In this document: positions 36,500 to 48,155 of the stretch, one piece after another
Layout: the number at the start of each line of letters is the position of its first letter
Position numbering within the stretch: the first letter of the stretch is position 1
Assembly (NCBI GenBank): GCA_028023455.1
Contig: JAQFVV010006449.1
Span: 60,001 to 124,000 of the forward strand
Direction of reading: 5' to 3'
DNA: 64,000 nt
Source of the DNA: Epiperipatus broadwayi
Lineage: Eukaryota > Onychophora > Udeonychophora > Euonychophora > Peripatidae
Notes under the pieces: model-generated
Seen by the model: only the letters and a program-made list of their open reading frames with translations
Told to the model about the DNA's origin: nothing
Database searches by the model: none
Translations under genes and position numbers: made by a program

Positions 36500-37810
36500 A
36501 ACCTCCAACCCACTACATATTTCACATACCCTATCTTTTAATCCTGTTTTTTTTCTATTGCCAGATTTATAATATATCCTAATCACATTTCATACAAAAA
36601 AGATTTGTACTAAATTAATAATCTAAGTAAATTACAAGTTACTATGATATCAAGATATAGATTACCCTTGTGCCTTGTTATTCTTTCTATAATTCAAGCT
36701 ATAATGAAACATAATTTCATGATTGCATTAATTCAAATTTCTGTTCTAGCTTTAGTTTTATTTTGATGATATTTACAATCTTGCTCTAGTCATTTCATTG
36801 CTTGCATCCAAACCAATTCATAAATAAGATGATAAAGTTTTAGTGATGGTTTCTTAAGTTGTTTTTCTCTCTACTTCTGATGATGAATTTATATGAGGTT
36901 GACCCATAAGAGGTTTGAACCACCCTTAGGTGCCAGTCATCAGTTAGCAAGAAAAATAAATGATATCTATAGTATCAACTTTCAAATTATAAAACAATAT
37001 GTGTATTTCATAACTTTCTGCAAATTTGATCTATTTATTTTCAATTCAGTCCAAACAGCTACATGTTAAGCCATTGACAAATTTAAAATAAAATACCATT
37101 TGAGACACATCTATTACCAAACACACAAAAAATGTACATATACATATAAATCAGCTTGCAGGGTTGTGTAAGAGTCAAATCCACAAATTGCAGTGCTGTA
37201 ATCAGAGAAAATGTATATATGTAAAAATCACTATGCATCAAAACATCTTAATTGATGTAAACAATCTGACCAGGGTTGTGTAATAAGTATCAAAGCCCAA
37301 TGTTGTGCATCATAATTGTAGGTAAAAACCTATATTATGGTCAGATTTGTATATTCATATAACAAAATTTAGAATCCAGGTAAAATACACCAAAGCTAAT
37401 CAAAAAGGGATAGTGAGATAGTCTGACCAAACTAACTTATTCACTAGTGCTCCATGTTTAGCAACTTATGAATGACATTTATGAGGTTGCATAGTGGTCT
37501 CCATCTGTGAGCCAGCTATGAACATGGAAAAACAGGAGACTCCAGAACTGACTAACCAATATGGCAAACTAAAAGATTAATTTAACTAAATAACATGCTA
37601 ATTAAATATAAAGTTAACTTATAATTATAATGTGTATATATATGAAAGATAGTATTGGAATTAGCCTAGAAGCAAAAATGATATGAAATAAATTACGTTT
37701 AAAGTGATTTATTAATAATTTAATTAATCAATAACAAAGAGTTATACATATTTAATATGTGGGTGGATAGAACATTGATTACAGCACGAAAGTAGCTGCT
37801 GATATAAATA
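36500..37810. other. Intergenic sequence
   Basis: No gene recognised. Two related blocks GCAGGGTTGTGTAA (about 37,157) and CCAGGGTTGTGTAA (about 37,271) hint at a weak ~114-bp repeat. Confidence 0.4.
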
Positions 37811-37980
37811 TATATATATATACTAACTAAATCGAAAAATTTATTTTGAAACATGAATTTGAGTTAAGAGATGTTCCAGCTATAACTTATTTTATAGCCT
37901 CCATGTTGTAGCCAAATCTAACAAATAGATAATAACTAAATGTAAATTACGAAAGATGAAAATTTTCTTAAATATCAATC

Positions 37981-38655
37981 TACAAAATTAACAAAGCGTA
38001 TGACACACTTGAATGAGAAGCTATAAAGATACACAGAAATTATTACACGCTAAGCGCTTTCGAGGCCTTTTGCCTCATATTCATAGCGGTACTGTGAGCT
38101 GCAGAACGAAAAAATAGGGCAAGGAAACAAAACAGTATGCAAAGCATATGCAAATGAACTAGATAGTCGAACGTTTGGAGATGTCAAAGCAGGTATCTCG
38201 TCTATTGATGGAGTTATTATTGCCATTAATAAAATATGCTTCCCTGATTTTCCGCTTGATGTCATTTTTCTCAATACAGACTATTTTAGGGCTGGACCTT
38301 CCAGCCCTAAAATAATCTGTATTGAGAAAAATGACATCAAGAGGAAAATCAGGGAAGCATATTTTATTAATGGCAATAATAACTCCATCAATAGATGAGA
38401 TACCTGCTTTGACATTTCCAAACGTTGGACTATCTAGTTCATTTGCATATGCTTTGCATACTGTTTTGTTTCTTGCCCTATTTTTTCATTCTGCAGCTCA
38501 CAGTACCGCTATGAATATGAGGTAAAAAGCCTCGAAAGCGCTTAGCATGTAATAATTTCTGTGTATCTTTATAGCTTCTCATTCAAGTGTGTCATACGCT
38601 TTGTTAATTTTGTATATTAAATTATCGAATGAGAAGTCTTAGAATCTTTAATATT
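37981..38655. mobile_element. Head-to-head PLE palindrome with 13-bp TSD
   Basis: Inverted arms (about 37,984-38,295 and 38,301-38,612) meet at GGGCTGG-acctt-CCAGCCC. Each arm encodes the PLE C-terminal tail outward: EKNDIKRKIREAYFINGNNN then SINRRDTC (left, -), with a stop after SINR in the right arm. A target duplication TTAAATATCAATC flanks the insertion (37,968-37,980 and 38,656-38,668). Copy B has the uninterrupted site (about 50,354-50,368). The right side carries about 45 bp beyond the palindrome. Confidence 0.85.
38048..38088 (-). ncRNA. Hammerhead-like motif in PLE 3' region
   Basis: Stem I CGCU/AGCG closes around an aberrant core (AUGAAUAUGA, longer than CUGANGA), a stem II hairpin GAGGC/GCCUC, GAAA, palindromic stem III AGCGCU, and U. 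The mirror copy at 38,507-38,547 has lost a stem I pair. The layout matches 22,351-22,387, but the inserted core bases make activity unlikely unless it is a variant. Confidence 0.4.
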
Positions 38656-38770
38656 TTAAATATCAATCAAATATGCGATGTAGAAATTATATATTTTTCT
38701 ATTATAATAGGTACAAATTAGTATAAATTAAATATAATCTCCTTAATGCGACCGTGTTACAAACCAATTT

Positions 38771-38876
38771 TTTTTAAGTGTCATAGCATCGTCCGGGACA
38801 TGAACCTGCAACCCGGGCAACTGCTTGCAAGTGCAAGGCAGTCATGCTGACCTCTCTTGACCACCAATGCAAGACT
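38771..38876 (-). pseudogene. tRNA-Gly-like retroposon (SINE or retro-tRNA)
   Basis: Minus strand: box A-like GGTCAGCATGA, an ACTGC/GCAGT anticodon stem, CCCGGGTT, and box B GGTTCATGTCC, followed by an A-rich tail (T8 on the plus strand). It closely resembles tRNA-Gly. The anticodon loop is expanded by a duplicated CTTGCA, so it cannot be a working tRNA. Near-identical flanks ACAAACCAATTT (38,759) and ACAAATCAATTT (38,877) look like a target duplication. Copy B lacks the insert, which proves retroposition after the segmental duplication. Confidence 0.7.
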
Positions 38877-41683
38877 ACAAATCAATTTTAACTAAATAAA
38901 AGTCAATTCTAACAAATTACCAATTTTATGCTTTATTTGGTTAATTTTATAAAATGTATTACATTACCCTAAAACGCATTTTGCAATCTCTTGATCGGTC
39001 GTCCACATTGTATTTTAAATAGAACTAAAACAATTGTGAGAATTTACAAATATCACATATATTATTGGATAATTTAAGCTAATTATAACTTTATTCTAAC
39101 CAATGAGAATTTTTATTCAAATGGTCACACATCCACATTATGAATTGATTGTACTATGTTTAAATCAATGTGACATTATAACATTTTAAGGATGGATCAT
39201 TGGATGTTTCATCATTACCAGCTTACACTATTTCTAAAGCCTACTGGGATGATAATGATGGTACAGAACATCTATAATTTTAATTGCCAGTGTGCCAATT
39301 TGCAACTTTAATAAAATATAAAGGTTAAATCTTAATTCAATACTCTTAGTAATAATATTTAATGAATGGGTTAATAAATACTCAATCGATTTTGAGAATG
39401 CTGAGAATGCATCAAAATCGATCATATTAATATCTTTGGAAATTCTTGGTTATACTCTGCACACTCTCCATTCACCATCATTAAAGCTGCAATTAAAATT
39501 TTATTCTAATTACAGAGTTCTATATCCATCTCCACATTCCTGATCCACCACTCTGTCAACTTCACATCCATATGTCTATTACACAATTATTTTTTGACTA
39601 TTAAAATTTACATTTTTGCTAGCTCATTTCCTCTTATAATTCTTCTCAGGCTTTTTAGAATAATTAGGTGTGGAAATCGAATAAGCTGTGATAAATTATT
39701 GGTGATAAACACTCCTCTTCTGTTCACCTCCAAGGTGATCTTGGCTGTCTTTAATGCAGTTTAATATTTATTTACATTAAAGCTCGGAATAAGTTAAGCT
39801 TATTAAATCTTCTAGAAATACATTATAAATCTATTCACTATTATAACAAAATTATAAAGAAGTGTGTCTAGAGAGGGGTTTGAATACAAAATATGGGAAA
39901 ATGATTTTATGCCCACCCCCTGCACTCGCTATCACCCAATAATTATCTGTATTCACAGTTTATACTTCAATTATATTAAATTATTTGGTAATTCTAAGTA
40001 TCTGACATTAACCATTTTAAACATTTGTACCGGATATTATTTACTTAAATTATAACTCAAATATCAATAATATATTGATGTATGATTGAATTGGAGATGT
40101 CTAGATAATAATAACCCACAAAAACATTTAGACATACGCAAATTTTATTTAAAACAAATAAATTTTATTTGACAAGCTATAATTCAATACAGAAACATAT
40201 ACATTATATTTACATTTTATTGTAGATATAGTTAATACCAATTTCATCCCATGTTCAATGCTTTCTTTCTCTTTTATTACTGTTTTGTGTTAGAGCTAAT
40301 TTCTCCCCTAATTAAATTTAATATTTTTTTTTAACGATTTTTTTAAAATTAATATTCCTTCACAAATTTCTTAATCTTATCCTATCATCCTGATCAAACA
40401 TTCTTTTGCCCTACTCTTTACAACATAGATATCTTAAGAATAGTGAGACTAAGTCATTGCAAATAAATTGGCATCTATATCAATCATCATCATAGTGCAC
40501 ACACTCTATACTCATGTTCTTATGACATAATAATATTCAACAATATTACCTTTCCAGCGAAGTTCTTAGCTGGCTGTGGAAACATTTATTAAATAATTTC
40601 ATATATGCATGGCTTACACTTAATCATTCATAAGTTTTATTTAACATTTAATTTCAAATTTATCAACTTTATCATTTTTTTGGCTCGAATGACAAATTAA
40701 ATCTACAAAACAATATCCAAGTACACTAATCGCACATACATTATCTGCATTCATTCTGACATTAAATGTAGTTTGTGACCTTGTATCCAACGCTTATAAT
40801 AATGCTTATCATGGCTATCTCTCATACACTTGTAAGAAATATCAAACATTAACATGAGGCAGGCAGTGACCCAAATAAGAGAGAACTTTTCACTAAGATT
40901 GAGATATGCTAGGATTACTATCGCTAGTCATACAAAAAACTTAGGTATACCTATTACCTCTGGCCAATAATAAAGAAACCTTCTTACGGTGTAGAGAATA
41001 ATCAAGTGGAAATACTCTTCCACTGTGTTCAAATACTTTATAAATATAGCATACATATCTTAGTGAGCTAGACTTCACTGGCTTTGTGGAGACTTTTTCT
41101 ATACACATATATACAGGTCAACACATTAAATTCTACAAGTAAAACTTTCACATCTTTAATATTCTTGTGAATTAGTGCACCAGAATATGAGCCCATAAAA
41201 TTTTCAAGCATTAATCAGCTTGTATTTGGCCTTAAATCTATGATAACAATAATGATAATAAATAAGAAATGTGTATAGAATTCCCAAAAGATTTCCATGC
41301 ACTTTTATAAGAAAATGATGATGTTGTAGCTCAATAGACATGCAATTTTATTTATAAGTCTAAGCATTTAATAACTTCTGACATGATTCATTCAAAATAT
41401 TTCCCTTAATGATATCTCTCATTTTTTTGTTTGTAAAGTATTTTAAATAAGGTACATCAGAACGACATGATATCAATTTCACCTAACCCCCAAAATGACA
41501 ATAATAGCAAAAGCATTTAAATAAACACATACAAAATCATCTGATATTCATATCACCTACCCGCAAAATAACACTATTATAATGACAACATGAATTAATT
41601 TTAAAATGGATATACATACTCAAACATAAAGAAAGAAATTTCTCTTTTTTTTATATATTAAATGTCCTGCATACATTATAGCA

Positions 41684-41692
<9 letters not shown>

Positions 41693-41752
<60 letters not shown>

Positions 41753-41784
41753 TATTTATAGATATATATATGTATATATATATA
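41693..41784. repeat. (TA)n microsatellite
   Basis: Long TA run with a GATATTTATAGATA interruption, at the outer edge of the left PLE arm. Confidence 0.9.
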
Positions 41785-41857
41785 TAACTACAACCATTAA
41801 ATGTCTGTATTTTTAAATTATATAATAATAATTCAAACAAATATATTTAACACAGTA

Positions 41858-41881
41858 TTCAGACGTGTGCTCTTCCGATCT
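41858..41881 (+). other. Illumina TruSeq adapter sequence left in the assembly
   Basis: A 24-base match to the 3' end of the TruSeq read-2 adapter (contains AGACGTGTGCTCTTCCGATC). It replaces the bases predicted by the other palindrome arm, with homology to that arm resuming on both sides. An artefact, not biology. Confidence 0.95.
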
Positions 41882-42188
41882 CCAAAGTACTTTCAATTGT
41901 TTCACTGACAATCTTTATCAACTGTTAATACAAACGTACAAAAAATAAAAACTTGCATTACCCATCATTCAATCTATTCAAATTTCCCACAATTCTGTTG
42001 TCTTTATATTAGCCGATTGTTTATTCATCAAACCACCTCTATTCCTAGATATCATCATAGCCTCTTTAATTTTACGTTTTTCACTACACCTTTCAATTTG
42101 AATAATTTTTATATCTCTATTATTAAATTTAAAACCATAATTACATGTTTTATTATGATCAAATATGAATACTCCATCAATTATATTT

Positions 42189-42338
42189 GATCATAATAAA
42201 ACATGTAATTATGGTTTTAAATTTAATAATAGAGATATAAAAATTATTCAAATTGAAAGGTGTAGTGAAAAACGTAAAATTAAAGAGGCTATGATGATAT
42301 CTAGGAATAGAGGTGGTTTGATGAATAAACAATGGTAA
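42189..42338 (+). pseudogene. PLE C-terminal tail fragment
   Basis: 49 open codons homologous to the tail of the 21,619-22,302 protein (DHNKTCNYGFKFNNRDIK; EKRKIKEAMMI). A small deletion after MNKQ shifts the frame to a stop. Confidence 0.7.
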
Positions 42339-42525
42339 TATAAAGACAACAGAATTGTGGGAAATTTGAATAGATTGAATGATGGGTAATGCAAGTTTTT
42401 ATTTTTTGTACGTTTGTATTAACAGTTGATAAAGATTGTCAGTGAAACAATTGAAAGACTTCTGGTAAAGAATAGATTATTTAATTTTGAATACTGTGTT
42501 AAATATATTTGTTTGAATTATTATT

Positions 42526-42527
42526 AT

Positions 42528-42586
<59 letters not shown>
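42526..42586. repeat. (TA)n microsatellite
   Basis: TA run at the outer edge of the right PLE arm, mirroring the tract at 41,693. Confidence 0.9.
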
Positions 42587-42589
<3 letters not shown>

Positions 42590-42590
<1 letters not shown>

Positions 42591-45500
42591 GCCCTTATCT
42601 ATAGGTCATAATAAGGTAGAATGGTCAATTGCTAAAAAATTTTAAATTTTAAAATATGTTTGTGTAATATATTGATAATTGTATGATCAATTAGATTTTA
42701 TAGTACAATTTAAGGCTGAGAAATACCTGGTATTTAAAAGTGTAATGGATTATTTAAAAAAAAACAGTTAAATAAAGCTTAATTATATCCTTGCTTATGG
42801 TTGTAAAAGTTGGCCATATAAAATAATACAGCTATAAATAGTTAAAAGTATATTATCAATTCAATTGTAATGTTTTAAAACTAATAAATTAAATAAACGC
42901 TATATGTAATATTATAATTATAATTAATATTCAAATTTAATATAATATATTTTAAAATAAACTTTGGGATGGTGAGAATTATATTTAGTTCTACATTTTT
43001 AAATTACTTTCCAAATTTTTATAAAATATATCAGTTTTGGTAATTTAGACTGAGACGTAAATTTAAAAAAATCAAATCATCTGATAAAGTTAGTAATCAT
43101 GTGACTGTATATTATATACCTTCACACACACACTTGTTAGAATATAATAATAAAGTTTGTGAATTATAAAACTAAATGTAATTGCTATCTATCGTTAAAG
43201 TAAAAGTTGAAATATTAAATGTTATTTTAATAATTGTTTTAAAGTTTAAATAATTTTGATAAAACTATAATTGAGTTTAAAAATACTATTCTAAGTAATA
43301 TTTTAAAACATGACATAATAAATTCTTTATTTTAAAAAGTTTAATCTATTATAAAACTAAAATGTATAAATTTGTTCACGCTAAAAAAGTCATTAACCAA
43401 TCAATGGAGGTATTTTAGCAGACGAAAAATAGGAATTAGATGGAGTGGGAGAAGGAATGTGTAAGTAAAGGAGGGAGGAACATATTTTTTTAGCTGTATA
43501 AGATCGTAAGCTAGAAAAGTGTTATAATTTAAAAAAAATTTGTATTTATTTTAAAAGTTTTGTTTTAAAATATAATATTTTGAACCGCCTTTAAATGGAA
43601 GGCTAATTTAAAAGATTTCTTGCCAGGATTTTTATTCAAGTTTAGCCGAAACCTTGCAGTAAAAATGGAAATACTACAGAAAAAAGTACCTAAAAGTATT
43701 GATAAAGTAAAAATAATTGTAAAGTGCCTTGAATATAGTTTATTTGTGATCAACCAGGAAATCATTAGAACTCAGATAAATATAATTTGGACATTATACA
43801 GAAAACTTAAAAGAAAAGTTATTTGCCATCAGGAAAAATTATGACGCACAATTTTAAAAGGCTACTCCGAAGTTTTTATTCTTCTCTATGGAAAAATTAA
43901 GATGCGTATATCATAAAGAAAAAATTATGTAAAAGTTATAATGGAGAAAGAATGTTTGTCTTTTTAAAAGAAACATTACAAAGTATATAGTATATAGTAC
44001 CAGAATTTTAAAAGAAGGAAAAAAGTTACAGAATAATAATATAAAAGAGCTATTGTATTTTATGAAAAAGAAACCGAAAAACTTTCGCTTAGAAGAATTA
44101 AAAATATTATAAAGTGTTCATTAGAGAAATGCTTAATAAAGATAAAGATTTTGAAAAATATAAATCTAATTTACTTAATGAAATGAATCCATGGAAACAG
44201 AAAAGTTTTATTGAATATTTAAATCAAAGTACTAGAAGATTGTAAAGTGGAGAAAATATTAGCAGAAATATTAGAAGACAATATTTAGAAGTTTTCTTTA
44301 CGGGATTAACTAATACATAATTAATAATTGTATTAAATTATAAAATCAAGGATTATCATCAGGAATATTTATTGAGAAGTAATATTGTTTACCTTAAAAT
44401 AAAAGCAGGAGAGGAACATTAAGTAATAAAAATATAAACATTTTTTTGCTTTAGTATGAGCGGTTTTCAGGAAATTTAATGAAGGAGTACAGTAAATAAG
44501 TTTGATATTTTTAATTTTAAAAAATTAGAGTTAGGAAAAAAAAATTTATTAATATTAAAATTTAAATATATATTAAAATATAGAAAAGTGTTAAAATAAA
44601 GTGTGGTTATCTTATATCAAGGAAAGGTAGGTGTTGAGGGTAAAGGTCTTTGGTATTTTAGTTTTTTATATATTTTTTTAGTTCTATTGCTAAGAAAAGT
44701 TAAGCTTAATTATTATTTATGCAACTTTAAATAAAAGAAGGATAGAAAAATCAATATTTAAAGTATATTAATTTAAATTGTGTGATTCTTTGATTTATTA
44801 TAAAGTATTCAGTATTTAATTTGTTGTCAATATGGGGAAGTAGTAAAGTTTTCTTATAGTGTTAAGTTTTAAAATCAAGTTTTATTATTGTTAGTAGCAT
44901 ATGTATTTGTCGTGTCGTATAAATCTTAGAAATAAGATCGGATAGTGACTTGAAGTACTGGGGGGAACAAGTGTGTGTTTTTATAAGAAATAGGAAAATA
45001 TAAGGGATTTGGATTATATTTAGTTTTGTGTGATTTAGTATAGTTAACTGAGTCCTATGACTAACACATATGGTTTGGACAGTGTTTTTGCTATCTTTAA
45101 ACTTTTGATGTCAGAATAAAGCGAAGAAATAGCTTTAGCTTGTTCCTATGATAGAGGTTGGTAGACAGGTAAAGTCACTCCTCTATAGTGTCTTTTAATT
45201 CACTGTGCCATGAGTGTCAAGGTATATGCGAGTAATATTCTAGTTGTATTTTGATCCTATGCTCTATCTTCGCTATCCTTATTTCGTGAATCTGCTGTCA
45301 GAAGATATTTTCAAAAAATAATGAATAAAATAGAACGAAGATATGTTATCGTTTATGTAAGAATAGTTTATTTGCTGATGTATAGAATTGTGTAATTTTA
45401 AAATTGAAAGTAAATATCAAAAGGGAAGAATATATAATACTTGTAAATTAATTAGAAATGAATATAAGATTTTGAAAAAATCAAACAAGTATTTTAAAGT

Positions 45501-46860
45501 GTAATAAAATTTGAATTTTTTGTAAATATTAATGTTGAAGGGAATAGTATTGATATTTATCAGAAATTCAATAAGGTATAATAAACAATACTTGTGCATG
45601 TATATTAATAGTTATAATTATATCATCCAAGTAAGGCTTGAGAGAATATTAGGTTAATAAACGGATAATGAATAATAAAAACCTAATAGATGTAGAATAG
45701 TGTTTTGACTTTGTAAGATTCCATACACAATATGAAACTAAATTTTATTATTTTGTAGAATTTTATTACGAATGTAAATTTTTGTAAAATGTAATTTTAA
45801 TAATATTAGGGTAAAGTGTTTGTGATAATATATAGAAAGCATTTTGTAATAAGCAACAAATAATAAACAAGTAATAATGTGTATTTTCTTAAGTGTTAAA
45901 AATAAGATTGAACTAGGAAAGTAAATAATATTTTGATTTCATTTTATAAACTAATAAACTAAGTTGAGATATTAAAGTAAGGGATACCAATGATATAGTG
46001 TAAAAATATTGTTAATTTATTTATGTTGTTAATAAACTTTGTTTTAATTTGTTTTAAAGTTTTTGTGTCGAGTTGTTATTTCTCCCATGGATCTGAATCG
46101 ATACATTTATAATTGAAACAGACATATAGATTTTGAAGAGGGTAAAATAAAAGTGTTATAAGAATTTTGAGAATTTATTGGTATGTTAGAATTAAAAGAT
46201 ATAATTTTATATTAATTATTGGTCATAAGTAGTTGCACCATATTACATTAAATTATATGCTAATGTTGCAGTATCTGTTGTCAGATTATTAAAATACTAC
46301 CAATGTATTTATTTATTTATTTAGGAGAAATAAGATTATATTATATTATTATTGTTGTTATTATTTTTTATTATTATTAGTTGCTGTGTAGTAGATTATG
46401 ATAAAATTCTTTTCATATTTTACTAGTAATTTTAAATAGTTAGAATAAATTTATGAATGAGATTTTATTTTATTTTATTCATTTTATTTAATTAAGCTAG
46501 ATTTTTTATAAAGAGATTAAGATATGATTATTATTTTAATCATAGTGAATAGAGCTAGAAAGTCGTAAGAATACTATGAGTTAGTTATTTGGTATAGTAA
46601 AAGAGGGGATAGTGTTCTTATGCATTGAGGTAGTATGTGTGGATAATGGCTCAATGTAGTCTATCTCATTCCGGTATTGTCACTCCATGTTCAGGAAAAT
46701 AGTAAATATTTGTTTAATTCATTTTAAAATTGAACCGTATTTGTATTTTAAAATTAGAGTTAGTAATATTTTAATTAATGTGAATATTTCATTTATTTAT
46801 TTGTTAACTGAGCTAAACTAATATTCATAATAAAATATATTTTGGGGTGGAAGGGGGGTT
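42590..46860. other. Very AT-rich sequence with small unassigned forward frames
   Basis: Open forward pieces at 43,620-43,844 (74 codons; MEILQKKVPKSIDKVKIIVK) and about 44,112-44,246 (FIREMLNKDKDFEKYKSNLL then NEMNPWKQKSFIEYLNQ) read like protein rather than random translation, but I recognise no family. They could be pieces of a decayed element ORF. The rest shows no feature. Confidence 0.3.
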
Positions 46861-46862
46861 AT

Positions 46863-46865
<3 letters not shown>

Positions 46866-46938
<73 letters not shown>
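46866..46938. repeat. (TA)n microsatellite
   Basis: TA run of about 72 bases at the right border of the 5.2-kb block. Confidence 0.95.
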
Positions 46939-46939
<1 letters not shown>

Positions 46940-46942
<3 letters not shown>

Positions 46943-47300
46943 TTCTTTAGCAAGTGTCCTCCATGTTCCTGGTTTCCATTTTATCTTTTTTCCTTTCCTC
47001 CTAAATCGGTTTATAAGAGCACATAAGTCTTTGTAGCAAAAAGTTCTTGTGATGGGATGTGATTCCTCTGCCATCATATATATAATTTGTATATTGTTGA
47101 AATGAGTTCCTCAGTTTTAAGTTTATGCAGATTAAAGTTAAATAGCATTTGTTTAAATTTTTCACAATATAAGTCCATTTCTGATTGTCTTTTTCTATCT
47201 TTAGAATCATTTTATATTTAAATTGAATGCATTTATAGATGATATCAAACTTAATGTTTAATTTCTGTGGTTTAAATTTTTTTACCATTTGTTGATCCAA
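46940..47300 (-). pseudogene. Unrecognised basic ORF remnant, copy A
   Basis: Minus-strand peptide in two frames: LKIEKDNQKWTYIVKNLNKC, then after a shift YKDLCALINRFRRKGKKIK. It aligns with the copy B ORF (53,728-53,430). Lys/Arg-rich, possibly coiled-coil. No family recognised. Confidence 0.35.
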
Positions 47301-48155
47301 TCATGACCACTAGCTAACTTCCAGAGATTAAAATTATGTGCCAACTTAAAATTTATTTAATACACATTGTCTTTTCTTAATACAATGTTAAATTTAGCAA
47401 AGTTATTCTTAAGAGACAAAAAAGGCAACAATAAATGATTTTAAATCTTATAGCACAGTTTCTCTCTAAGTCAATGAAAAAAAAAACTTGCAAACAGAAT
47501 ATTTCAAAATAGAATAGTGTCCAATATGTTAAATAACAGATTTTTATAGAGTTTGCCATCTTATCATTCTCTTTTCTTAATTAATTGACTTGTTCCCTTT
47601 TTCTCTGATTAATTTTAACCTTTTTGCTCATTTAGAAAACCAAACCAAATTCATTTCTGTATTTTAACAGATGACCAATAATTAATTTTACAATTCAACG
47701 GCTATAATTGCAAATTAATTTGACATTTCACAGACCATCTTTGTTTATTATAAACTTAAATTCCTTGGTGAAATTTATACCATTTTAATGGCTCTGATAA
47801 TTGACTGGGTAATATAACATCATGAAACCCACATTAAAGTAAATAACAAAATTATTTCCCCCTTTTAATTTTTCCATTAAATAATGAAACAAAATATATA
47901 TTTCAGCCCAGTTTCAAACCCAGACTTTGAATTAAATTATGCCTGCAAATAATAAACAATTAAAATGACTTATTTTTTTTAGTTTTTCTTACAAAATGAT
48001 AAGGAACAATTATTAATTGTGAACATTACAATCAAAATCTATAATCAGATTAAATACACAAACACATGTCACATCTACACATTTATTTAATTAACCGATT
48101 TAATACTTTAATCCTTAATTATAATTCTTAATTATTATAACTATATTATTATTTT

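Larger units (their letters stand above)
41822..42530. mobile_element. Head-to-head PLE palindrome interrupted by adapter
   Basis: Arms at 41,822-42,166 (-) and 42,183-42,530 (+) with a 16-bp loop. Both encode the PLE tail (right arm: FNNRDIKIIQIERCSEKRKI, KEAMMISRN, then a frameshift; left arm keeps ANIKTTELWEI and a stop). Both arms end in TA/TTA tracts. In the left arm about 26 bp corresponding to 42,463-42,488 are replaced by adapter sequence. A hammerhead-like UUGAUAA ... GAAA motif occurs at 42,425-42,463 (+). Confidence 0.8.
41690..46935. other. ~5.2-kb insertion in duplication copy A (or assembly insertion)
   Basis: Copy A matches copy B up to ATTAAATGTCCTGCATAC (about 41,660-41,677) and resumes at about 46,945. 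The intervening block starts and ends in (TA)n, contains the third PLE palindrome with a sequencing adapter, and then about 4.2 kb of very AT-rich DNA. Part may be genuine insertion; the adapter shows that at least one join was made wrongly. Confidence 0.6.

Noticed and set aside
38050-38525. Mirror-image open frames with IITPSIDEIPALT-type peptides in both palindrome arms
   Set aside because: The PLE tail is read in a different frame (IKRKIREAYFINGN); these are out-of-frame products of the same DNA.
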